Below the pieces are notes generated by a model that ran no database searches, was not told the DNA's origin, and worked only from the letters and a program-made list of their open reading frames with translations. From positions 24,402,709-24,466,708 of the forward strand of contig NC_133219.1 in the NCBI RefSeq assembly GCF_040436345.1: 64,000 nt of DNA, given 5' to 3'. This DNA comes from Pagrus major (taxonomy: Eukaryota; Chordata; Actinopteri; Spariformes; Sparidae). Below, piece after piece: positions 32,137 through 42,174 of this stretch (within the stretch, counting starts at the first letter, position 1; each line of letters opens with the position of its first letter). A program made the position numbers and the translations under genes.

Positions 32137-34785
32137 ATGTCCAGTCCTGTCCACCTGAGAGTCGTCTTCAGCGGAGATGACGCCAGAAAACTCAGCCTGA
32201 TGTCAGGGATACCAGCATCTGTGGATCAACTTGTCCATGACATAAAGACTGCTTTTGGACTTGTGCAGCAGTTCAGACTGCAGTATAAAGATGAAGATTT
32301 TGGAAATGAATATGTCAATCTTATGTCCACAAGTGAAATAGGAGACAGGGATACTGTCAAAGTGGTATTTTTTGCATGTGAAGAAACCAGCTCCAGCATT
32401 CCAGGGACTCTACCATCGTGCAGCACCAGCACCCCACTGACTTCTCCCAATACATCCCAAAGCTCTGTGAACTCCTTCAGCTCTCCATCCTTGGACGAGG
32501 ATGGGTTTTCCTCTGAACATTCGTTTGGCAGCGCGGACACGATCATTTTAGATCCAGCTCCAGAGTCAAGAACCTCTTCATGGCCTCAAGTCTTCATTGT
32601 TCCCAACTTTTCATATTTTGCTGAAATTCTACTTCAGAGAGCAAATGCAGAATTCAGAGCAAACGGCACTCTTCTTACCCCTCCCCCAAAGCTAAGAATG
32701 GATATTCTTGAAGGCATGGCTGAACAGATCTTCAAATTCACAGCATACCCCAGTGACTCCCAACTTGAAGAGGCTGCTGAGGTCTTGGTGCATGTCCATC
32801 CACGTTTGAGGGAAAGAGGAACTCGAGCTGGCCATGAAGGATGGAAACAGTATCTAAAGACAAAAGTTGCCAATTTCCGCACCAAACTGTGCAAGATTGG
32901 ATACCCAGAAGTCAGTGTAAACTCTCTCAAGAACAAGCGCAAAGGTCAGGAAAAAGCAGCTGCTAACATCAAAAAACCAAGAAAAGCTGAGGTTAATTTT
33001 CTCCCATCTCTCCCTCGCGGTGAAACAAGAGAGAGTCTTGAAAATGAAAGAGTAGCTCTCTTGACAGAGGTGAAAAAGAGACACAATGAGGCTGTGGTCA
33101 AGGAGAAAATGCAGAAGACCTTCTCCTACAGACGTCAAGAGGTTGTCCAGGACTCGCCTTTAGTCTCTGACTTTGTGAACAGGTGGCCTGCCTTGTTCAC
33201 AGTGAGTGAGGTAAGCATTACTGATGACATTTTGCACACTTATCTGCTGATGTATAACTGCTTTCCAAAATTATTTTAAGGTAATTATTACCTGGGGGAA
33301 AAGATTCTTTTATTTTATATAAACATATCTATTTGTACAGTAAAAGCAATGGTAAGCAGTTTTATTTCCCTTCATGTCAACAGAATTTTTTAAGACTGTG
33401 TTTTCAGAGACTGATTGTAGAGGGAGACTGTACACTGATTTTTACATTCCATTCCATCAAGCTTTCACAATTTTATTTTATTTTTGTAGCTGCCAAACTT
33501 TGTTATTGGTGACTTGTGCAACTGCTCTCTATAGCCTGATATGAGCTGGAGCAGGTGCTTTTAAGACTTTAACATACTTATAGTTGTAGAAAGTTATTAC
33601 TTCTCTCTTCTCCCATTTACACCTTTTTTCCTCTCTTACAGATAAATGCAGAATTCATGCGTATAACAACTTTGCCACTTCAAGCCAAGTTTTTGGCAGA
33701 AGTTGACAAATACACACCTAACTTCATGAAGGTCTTCAGCAGTAGAGGAGGAGCTATTGGAAAGAAGATCAGGCTCCTCATGGCTCCAACAGCTAAGGCA
33801 AGTGCAGTAAACGGTTAAATTATTTAGCCAGATAAGGTTTTTCTCCCCATGTAACATCTCCTTTTCCTATCTACCTTCATCTGTTTAATCTTCTTCCTCC
33901 TCAATCTACTTTGTCATTCTTTCATTTTTCTTTTCTTTGCCTCCATCCTTTATATCCTCTGTGGATGAGATGTTGGACCCCTCCCATATTTAGGTGTTTT
34001 CATCTTCCGTACTTCATCTTACTACTTCTCCCTTCCACTCTTCCTCTCATCTCCTACAATTTCTCCTTTTCTTTACATGATCACCCCTCTTTCATCCATA
34101 TTCTCTTCTTCCCCTTCAACTTCCTTTCTATGCCCTCCACTTTCCAATGTCCATCTTTGTTTACCTTTGCAACCTTCCTCTCCACCTCACATGGGGGGTT
34201 ATCTGTGACAAAGATCTGATAAATGCTGGAAAATGTCTTGAAAAATGAATAGCTTTAATATTTCATATACATTCTTTTGCAGAGTGAGGACATCGAAGTC
34301 AAGAGAGACTGTCTAATTCGCGGCCTTTGTGCTTATTTTAATGAGGACAGCAACACTCTTATCAAGGAGTACTTGGTCAGTAATTGCATTTTATTTTACT
34401 GTGATCTTTCAGTCTTGCAATGTTTTATTTTATTTCAAAATGCTCAAATTGTTTCTCACCATTATAGAGCGTCAACCATGAGGAAGCAGAGAGAGGCATC
34501 GCACAGACCACCATGGGGCTGTATGTCATCCAGAAAGAGGGTGCTGATGAGGAGGAAAAGCCAGAGGATGTTGGAGTAGTGATTGAGGGCGTGCAACTTC
34601 TGTGCAATCTGGGAAGTGTTTCCTTTGGGTGTGCCATGCTTTTTGGCCTCATCTACACACTCAACCTGAGCTATCCCCAGGAACTCAAAGTCACATTTGA
34701 GTTCTTCCAGAAAGTGTTGATGAACTTGGATGGTAACAGACTGTCCCCAAAGGTCCAAGCACTTAAAATAAAGATGCTACAGTGA
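32137..34785 (+). CDS. PB1-domain / SAMD3-like multicopy fish protein, 546 aa, 4 coding exons
   Basis: Exons: 32137-33210, 33642-33797, 34283-34375 and 34468-34785, all phase 0, with no internal stop. Intron 2 has a GC-AG pair (GCAAGT donor at 33798). Residues ~5-85 look like a PB1 fold (HLRVVFSGDDARKLSLMSG, then YKDEDFGNEYVNLM). A serine/threonine-rich linker follows, then a conserved block that matches the predicted SAMD3-like family common in fish: ANAEFRANGTLL, LRERGTRAGHEGWKQYLK, FRTKLCKIGYPEVSVNSLK, TFSYRRQEVVQDSPL and FVNRWPALF. The biochemical role is not known to me. Co-orientation with the CACTA-like transposase gene inside the same inverted ends suggests a second transposon protein, perhaps analogous to TnpA. 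An independent host gene remains possible. Confidence 0.7.
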
Positions 34786-35995
34786 GCTCACAAGTTAAGG
34801 TGCTGGACAATTGAGCCAGCCACATTTGGCTTGTTGGACATTGCCATTGTGATCTTCTTCCGCCACTTTGACTTTGTTTGAAATTGTTGATTGTTCATAT
34901 AATGTGCTGTTGGAAGGGATGGTGCATTTGTTGGATGAACCTGCTTCTGGACACTTTTCATTGACATTACTTAATATTATCTTGTTCCAGTTGAAGAGGA
35001 ATACAGCATTCATATGCACAGCTTTCATTACTGCAACTGACTGAATGTTATTTGTTCATTAGTAATGGAAACAACTTGCATTTTTCTTAATGTTGTTAAT
35101 TATTACCAATATTGATATGTGCAGACCATGTTCTTCTCCCTCAATCCTCTTCTTGTTTCTACCCCTGGACCTGCATCCCTGGGGGTCAGGTGGACAGTCA
35201 CCTACAATGTGGATGTGTACAGTTTTGTCATGAATGCCCCCACCCCACATTAGCTCAACTGCTGTTCTGCTCTAATTTCACATTTTAACTGTTAGATGTG
35301 TTATGTCTCAACCTTATTGTGAAAGTTGTGCCAGTTTGCTGAGCTTGCTTGGCCCTCTCTTGTGGTGAGGCTAAAATGAGTGTCCTTAAATTAGGACTTA
35401 AGTCTTCACTTTTATTATAATTTTTATTATATATATATATTTTTTTGGTAGCTCCTTTGATTGGACCTTTTTCCAAATAGTTAAGGCCAACTGCATTGAA
35501 CTTAGAAATGTTGGTGGTTGTACATTCATGGTGGGATTTTTTTTTTTTTTTTTTTTGTAGAATCTGGTGTAATGCAGTTTATGCTCTGTGGCCATTTTAT
35601 TAGGTACATGTGTACACTCTAATGCAGTCCAATACATGTTGATCCAAAGCATATTTGCATAATGCCTCCTATAATCAGTTTTTATAGCATCATAGAATGA
35701 AATGTTTGAAGTCATGGTCATGATTTCTAAAGCTGGAATTGACAGTAAAGCCATTGTATTTATGTGCAATAGATTATTCAAGTGTACCTAATCAAATGGC
35801 CACTGCTTTCATTATCATCTAATTGCAAGATATCAAAGATGATGTTCCTTAAAGTTGTAATGTGCTGAATTTTATCAGTTCATGCTATAGCGTGTCATAC
35901 TGTTCCGGTGCATCAGTGTCTGATTAGCCTTCACAATTGTGGTTCTTGTCTTCCTGTATTAGTCTACTTGCCAGCCCATAGGGCCCCATTGTGAA
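34786..35995 (+). other. likely 3' untranslated and flanking sequence of the SAMD3-like gene
   Basis: No gene or repeat ends were recognised. A poly-T run lies at 35538-35560. The next clear AATAAA downstream of the gene that I noted is at 36769-36774, beyond the foldback element at 35996. Confidence 0.5.
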
Positions 35996-36595
35996 CCCGG
36001 AAATGTTGAGTACCCCAAAGTTTTATGTTAGAAATATATAGTATGGGTCCCCAGTATTCAGAAACTGCTGGATGCTAACTTATATATATTGGGCAATTAG
36101 CATAACTGACATAATTAGAATAAATTAGCATAATTGCCTATATGGGCAATATTTCAACAAAATTGACTTGGCTGATCTGGGCAATATTGGAGTGGTTTTA
36201 GGGGTTATTGATAATGCTGAATCCATTTCTGACATTTTCAAAATTCAAAATGGCTGTCTAAACCGGAAGTGACCAGATTTTAACCGCCAGTGGGCCGATT
36301 TTGATGGATTTCAAAATCGGGTCACCGGTTTAGACAGCCATTTTGGATTTTGAAAATGCCAGAAATGGATTCAGCATCACCAGTAACCCCTAAAACCACT
36401 CCAATATTGCCCAGATCAGCCAAGTCAATTTTGTTGAAATATTGCCCATATAGGCAATTATGCTAATTTATGCTAATTATGTAAATTATGCTAATTGCCC
36501 AATATATATAAGTTGGCATCCGGCAGTTTCTGAATACTGGGGACCCATTCTATCTATTTCTAACATAAAACTTTGGGGTACTCAACATTTCCGGG
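35996..36595. mobile_element. 600-bp near-perfect foldback element
   Basis: The left half begins CCCGGAAATGTTGAGTACCC; the right half ends with the exact complement GGGTACTCAACATTTCCGGG. The pairing continues almost unbroken to the centre near 36290, including GCCATTTTG/CAAAATGGC and AGATCAGCCAAGTC/GACTTGGCTGATCT. The arms are ~290 bp with a very short loop and few mismatches, suggesting recent insertion or arm homogenisation. No coding capacity. The target duplication is unclear. Confidence 0.85.
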
Positions 36596-36852
36596 TACTC
36601 ATTGTTGGCAAGACTATATTTGTGTTGAGGTAGACACAAATTTGAATTCAGCAGGGCCTGTAGTGGCTGTGATGTGCCTTGTTCAAGTGCCAACACCACA
36701 GGTGTCAGGTGTGGCAGCCATGTGGTACACATTTAAAGTTACTGTAATTTGAAAATTTGAACTTTGAAAATAAAGTTGTCAAGAGATATGCTGTGTTGCT
36801 TTGTGATTTTAGCAGGAGGTAGGATAACACATTTGAAATGCATTACTATTGT

Positions 36853-36991
36853 ATACTATAACACATAGGGTTTATGTGAACTTTCACCTTAACTTTAACT
36901 GAAGAATCACATAAAGTTTATGTGAAAGTTCACCTTACCTTTAACTGAATCAACACACACGGTTTATGTGAAAGTTCACATTACCTTTAAG
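36853..36991. repeat. subterminal tandem repeats near the right end of the CACTA-like element
   Basis: A ~48-bp unit with GGTTTATGTGAA, then AGTTCACCTTACCTTTAACT, occurs three times in tandem. A fourth diverged unit (CACATAAGGTTTATGTATAC) continues after the hAT insertion at 38789-38825. Arrays of short subterminal repeats are typical transposase-binding regions of CACTA elements. The position fits, but binding is inferred. Confidence 0.7.
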
Positions 36992-37627
36992 CAGAGGTGT
37001 GGACTTGGACTCGAGACTTGAGACTTGACTTGGACTCGAGTCCCGATTTTGATGACTTACGACTCGCTTGATCAAATCAAAAAAAGACTTGGACTCGCTT
37101 GGGACTTGATGCCAAAGACTTGAGACTCTACTTGGACTTGAGAGCAAAGACTTGAGACTCTACTTGGACTTAACCCTCTTGACTTGAGTCAAGTCACATG
37201 CAGCAAGCACAAATATTAAAATATTTTTAAAAGTGTCACATCAATGTTATACTGAAGCAGCCAGCCAGAAATCCCGGCCGTCAGTGACACCTAGTGTCAT
37301 AAAGTAGTAGCGCCGCCTGTACTCAACGTCGCCACGTCACGTCCCTACGTCACGTCCGTACGTCACGTCCGTACGTCACGTTACCTTACGCACAGACAGC
37401 TAACAGACGAACGAGACCACGTTAGCTAAAATGTCCATTCCAACAATAATTTCGTTTGCTTTCAAGCAGTATGAGGTGGACAGCAAGGGGCGGAATCAGC
37501 CACGGTGGAATCATACTGCGGCCCCACCGGGCACAAATGACAGACACCCTGCTGGCTAATCTGGTCTTTTGCAAGTGCAATGCCTCATAGGGCCTTGAGA
37601 AAACACACTCACTCACTCACTCACTCA

Positions 37628-37680
<53 letters not shown>

Positions 37681-38788
37681 TCTCTATTATTCTACTATTC
37701 TACTACTCTACTATTTCCTACATAAATATCGGATGCTTGACCCAAAAATCTTCTTAAAGTCTTTAATCATTGACCGATGGTGGAGAGAAGCTCAAAGTGT
37801 CTCCTAACTGAATGTAGTTGTTCAAAATGTTTGACAGCAGCTCTTTGTGTTTATCTGTTATAGTTATTTCTAGTGTTACATTGAATGCACACCTGTGTGA
37901 AGAGTTTTTGTCACATTTTTGTGACTCGGCTCAGCTGCTCAAATCAGCAAACTGCAACACGTAGGCTTGATGTTCCTGGTGTTAATCACTCATTTGACAT
38001 TTGTCACTAAGAGGAACCAGAGCCGTGACCAGTGCTTCAACCTGGTCACGTCTGGGTGCAGCTGGTTTTGAAGTTTTTATGTGCAAGTTTCAAATTGAAC
38101 TGGTTTTGACGTGTGTTTCCATCATGGTGACAGTCGGGCGGCCTCAGTCAGCTGGTCAGAGAGTCCACGGGGAGGAAGGTGGACAATCCGGCTGGTCCTA
38201 TGTCCAGGGTGGGGAGGACTTTCTGGTCAGTCTGGGTGAGTGTCTGTGTTGGAAACCACGTTGTCTGATAGCAATACAGCAAGTTTGTGTAGAAATAAAA
38301 AGAGAAATACCTTCCAAAGTCTATTGTCTATTGATTTACAAATACACTCCTGTTATCAGTCTTGGCTGTATAATTAATGCCAAAACAACCAAAAAAAAGA
38401 TACTAAAGATATCTCTAAATTTTTTTCAATTTTAAATAGCTTTATTGGCATGAGAACGCAGTGCTTATATTGACAAAGCATATCACAATACAATATTAAT
38501 AAAAATAAACATATGAATAAGTGGCAGAACATTAACAATAAAATATAAACAACTTAACAATTGAGACGATTATCATCGATTTGTGTGGGACTCGAAATAA
38601 AAATCTTAGGACTTGGTTGGGACTCGAAACAAAAATCTTATGACTTGGTTGGGACTCGAAACAAAAATCTTAGGACTTGGTTGGGACTCGAAACAAAAAT
38701 CTTAGGACTTGGACTTGACTTGGGACTTGAGAGCAAAGACTTGAGACTCTACTTGGACTTGCAACATAGGGACTTTCTCCCACCTCTG
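36992..38788. mobile_element. 1.8 kb hAT-type element with perfect 8-bp target duplication
   Basis: CCTTTAAG at 36984-36991 and 38789-38796 flanks the inverted ends CAGAGGTGTGGACTTGGACT and AGGGACTTTCTCCCACCTCTG. Subterminal regions are arrays of GACTTGGACTCGAGACTTGAG-type short repeats in opposite orientations on the two sides. The interior holds short repeated CACGTCCGTACGT-like motifs, a CT microsatellite and a LINE-like 3' tail near 38430-38550 (TAGCTTTATTGGCATGA). A short frame from 37431 (MSIPTIISFAFKQYEVD) could be a transposase N-terminal relic. It split the CACTA subterminal repeat array. Confidence 0.85.
37630..37677. repeat. (CT)n microsatellite
   Basis: A CT run preceded by (CACT)n at 37601-37627, inside the 1.8 kb hAT element. 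Confidence 0.95.
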
Positions 38789-38994
38789 CCTTTAAGTGAA
38801 TAAACACATAAGGTTTATGTATACTTTTGCATTCTTTTTATTTAATGTATTTACACTGATTCAGCATGGTTGAAACACATTGCATTAAATAGGACCCTCA
38901 CATTGAACTTACCTAATAAAGTTACATGGAAAAACTTCATGTAATTAAAATACATAAAGTCTATGTTTTTGCTTCAGTTATTTTTTTGAGTGTA

Positions 38995-39286
38995 CATTTT
39001 CTCAAATGGGAATGAGAATAAACATTATGTGAATTAAACTTTAAAGCATTACCTTGCCCATGAATTTGTGGCCGACTCACGTAAAATATATTTTCATCAG
39101 CAATGGGATTGTTTAATGGTATGTTCACCACAGCGAAAGTTTGACCATGGCATCATTTCTGTTTATTCATGTAAGTCGTGCAAATCTTATTGTTAGTGTA
39201 TTTGCCCCAAACAACGAGCAACCAAGGGTATGTTTGAATTCAGGTCAACCTCTCACTAAACTCGGCACTCACCAGAAACTCTGGTT
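38995..39286. other. spacer right of the CACTA-like element, no gene seen
   Basis: Short AT-rich sequence without protein or repeat-end character. Confidence 0.5.
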
Positions 39287-39778
39287 AGATTATTTGTCTT
39301 AATGAAATGCAAAGAAAATACTAACACTGTATGGTGTCGGTCGTCGATTGTGCCGTCACACATTCCCCTTCCTCTGGCATCTCCCTGGGAAGGCAGGTAA
39401 GGTAGTGGGCATTCTGTTTACCAGGGATGTGAAGCACTTCGAACTTGTAAAGTTGCATGTCAAGGGTGAATTCCCTCCTCAAGAGGTAGTACTTGAAGGA
39501 ATCCAATAACTCAACTGCCTATCAGAGGCATCATTCTTCAAAACTATGTCATACTCTGCCACTGTTGTATGACCAGGATTTTCCTGAAAGACATCACCTC
39601 TGACTGCTGAGCCTCTGAGAGGGGATCCATGTCTGGCTCCGAAGGTGCAGGTTCTGGTAAATATTGCTCTTCCACCTCCTCATCCCCCACATTCCAGATG
39701 AGCAGCACACTGGGCTTTCCCGCAGGCTTTTCCACTGGCCTAGGGATTCACTCCTTCAGCAGGTTGATATGTAGGGTC

Positions 39779-42174
39779 CTTTATTGCAAATGATTTCTTA
39801 GATTTCTTTTGCAATAAAATTGGTGATATTAGAGCCAAAATTAATTCATCATCTCTGGCTTCCTCGTCAAAGTTGATTATAAAACAGCCTTCTGCTGATT
39901 CTCAGTTAGTCTCAGCTCTTAACACTTTTGAAATTATCTCCCTTGAGATATTGTCTAAAATTGTTTCATCCTCAAAACCAACTACCTGCATCCTCGACCC
40001 CCTTCCGGCAAAACTGTTTAAGGATCTATGGCCAGCACTGGGACCTACAATGTTAAATATTGTTAACTTATCACTCATGACAGGTGTTGTCCCTGCTAGT
40101 TTTAAGTCTGCTGTGGTTAAGCCTCTACTTAAAGTGTAACTCTCGCCAAAATGCAACCTAGGCTTTTTTTGTGAATGTACCCGAGTCAAACCTTCGTGTA
40201 AAAGCATAATTATGACAAAAAAGCCACTTTTAAGATTTACCGTAGTTTCGTTTTCAGGTCAAAATCATTTTCAATTGCGTGCTAGGGGCAACATTAAGGT
40301 AGCATCGAAATCGCTATTTTTAAAACACTAAGAAGACTCGACACAACATGAAACTTTGCTCGCAGTATCACCAGGGTCTCTACACATGAACACGACCATT
40401 GAGAACATTGTTTGTGTACGCAGAGTTTACTACTTTTGAACAACTCACGTTAGCAGTCGCTTGCTTCGCCCGCCACCGTCCTGCCAGTTGAGATGCGTCG
40501 ATCCCCGAGTGCGGCATAACATGGAGCTTTCTCCTCCATGTTACGCCGCACTCGGGGATCGACTCTTCTTGACTGGCAGGACGGCTACTGCTACTGCTAA
40601 CGTGAGTTTTTCAAAAACCTTCTTTCTTAGTGTTTTAAAAATAGGGATTTTGATGCTACCGTAATGTTGCCCCTAGCATGCAATTGAAAATGATTTTGAC
40701 CCGAAAACGAAACTACAGTAAATCTTAAAAGTGGCTTTTTCGTCGTAATTATGCTTTTACACGAAGGTTTGACTCAGGTACATCCACAAAAAAAGCCTAG
40801 GTTGCATTTTGGCGAGAGTTATACTTTAAGAAACCACACCTCGACCCAGGATCTCTAAATAATTATAGACCAGTATCCAACCTTCCCTTCTTCTCTAAAA
40901 TCTTACAAAGAGTTGTGTCCCAGCAACTTTCAGGCTACCTACTTAATAATAATCTCCTGGAACCTTTTTAATCAGCCTTCAGAGCCTATCACTCCACCAA
41001 AGTGGTAAATGACATCCTACTTACTTTAGACTCAAACTCTACCTCAGTGCTTCTGTTACTGGATCTCAGCGCTGCATTTGATACCATAGATCATGACATA
41101 TTGTCAGACCGACTTGAAAGTCAATTTGGCATCTCTGGCCTGGCTCTAGCCTGGCTAAAATCTTACCTGTCCGAAAGAACACAATGTGTTTCTTATAATA
41201 GTACTACATCAATATTTACTGATGTGAAGTATGGAGTTCCCCAGGGCTCTGTTCTGGGCCCTTTGCTCTTCTATTTATATATTTCACCTCTCGGCCAAAT
41301 TATTCGGAGTTATGGAATACATTTCCACTGCTATGCCGACGACACTCAGCTGTATGTGCCCATAAAAGCTGATGATAAATCTCAAATCACGAAATTGGAG
41401 ACCTGCCTGTGTGCAGTGAAGAACTGGATGTCAGAAAATTTCCTGCTCCTAAACTCGGATAAAACTGAGATGCTGGTCATTGCTTCCGCTCGACAGAGAC
41501 ACCACTTTGATCACGTGACCGTAACTCTCGACAATTGTATTATTTCTCAAAGTTCAACTGTTAAGAATTTTGGTGTTACTTTTGACTCTAGCCTCTCTTT
41601 TGATCAGCACATAAAAGAAATGACCAAGATCGCTTTTTACCACCTGCGCAATATAGCTAAAATTAGGTTCTTCCTGTCTATGGCTGATGCAGAGATCCTG
41701 ATTCATGCCTTCGTTTGGTCTAGGCTGGATTACTGCAATGCCTTATTTTCGGGTCTTCCACGTGAGAGCACTAAAAGTCTTCAGATGGTTCGAAATGCTG
41801 CAGCTAGAGTCTTAACATGTACAAGAAAATTTGATCATATTACACCAATCCTAGCCTCACTGCACTGGCTCCCAATACATATAAGATCAGACTTTAAGGT
41901 GCTGCTGATGACATACAACTGTACACGGCCTGGCCCCATCGTACATGTCAGATCTTATTATACCGTATACTCAAACTCGTGCATTACGCTCTCAAAATTC
42001 AGGGCTCCTGACGGTTCCCAGGGTTAAGAAGAAGTCAGCTGGCTGCAGGGCTTTCTCCTATCGGGCCCCCTTCCTCTGGAATAACCTCCCAGCTGACATC
42101 AGACAATCTGGCTCTATTGACGCCTTTAAATCTAAACTCAAAACTCACTTTTTTGACTTAGCCTTTATTAGTCC
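39779..42174 (+). pseudogene. L2 reverse transcriptase, interrupted and frameshifted
   Basis: The frame starts in the pre-RT region (FLDFFCNKIGDIRAKINSSS) and continues with CILDPLPAKLFKDL and VPASFKSAVVKPLLK up to the MITE. After the MITE (40826 on) it reads HLDPGSLNNYRPVSNLPF. A TAA stop at 40969-40971 breaks LEPF-stop-SAFRAYHSTK. The long clean frame 41002-42027 has LLLDLSAAFDTIDH, GVPQGSVLGPLLF and the catalytic YADDTQLY box. A frameshift near 41935 moves the C-terminus (RAFSYRAPFLWNNLPADIR) into another frame, ending at 42174. Confidence 0.85.
40133..40825. mobile_element. 693-bp foldback MITE with TTAA duplications (copy 1)
   Basis: TTAA at 40129-40132 and 40826-40829 flanks the ends AGTGTAACTCTCGCCAAAAT and ATTTTGGCGAGAGTTATACT. 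The arms stay complementary to the centre near 40525, where ACATGGAGCTTTCTCCTCCATGT forms the tip. Removing the unit restores the L2 frame across ...KPLLK-KPHLD, so insertion post-dates the L2. The same family occurs at 61472-62076 and as a core relic at ~9806. Confidence 0.9.

Larger units (their letters stand above)
24907..38992 (+). mobile_element. ~14 kb CACTA-like (En/Spm superfamily) transposon carrying two genes
   Basis: The left end CACTCAAAGAAATGATT and the right end, read in reverse complement, CACTCAAAAAAATAACT agree at 14 of 17 positions. TA flanks both ends; a 3-bp duplication, usual for CACTA, is not evident. Both internal genes point rightward: a C2H2 plus transposase-like ORF (27247-29931) and a PB1/SAMD3-like gene (32137-34785). 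Tandem repeats occur upstream of the first gene (25474-26700) and near the right end (36853-36991 and 38789-38825). Four other elements have since inserted (30151, 31139, 35996, 36992); without them the unit would be about 9.9 kb. The boundaries are my inference from ends plus gene content. Confidence 0.6.

Noticed and set aside
33911..34219. 102-aa plus-strand frame
   Set aside because: It is a pyrimidine-rich intron tract of the SAMD3-like gene, giving a biased S/F/P/L composition.
37000..38790. GACTTGGACTCGAGACTTGAG arrays as satellite DNA
   Set aside because: They lie symmetrically at both ends of an element with an 8-bp target duplication, so they are hAT subterminal repeats rather than a satellite.
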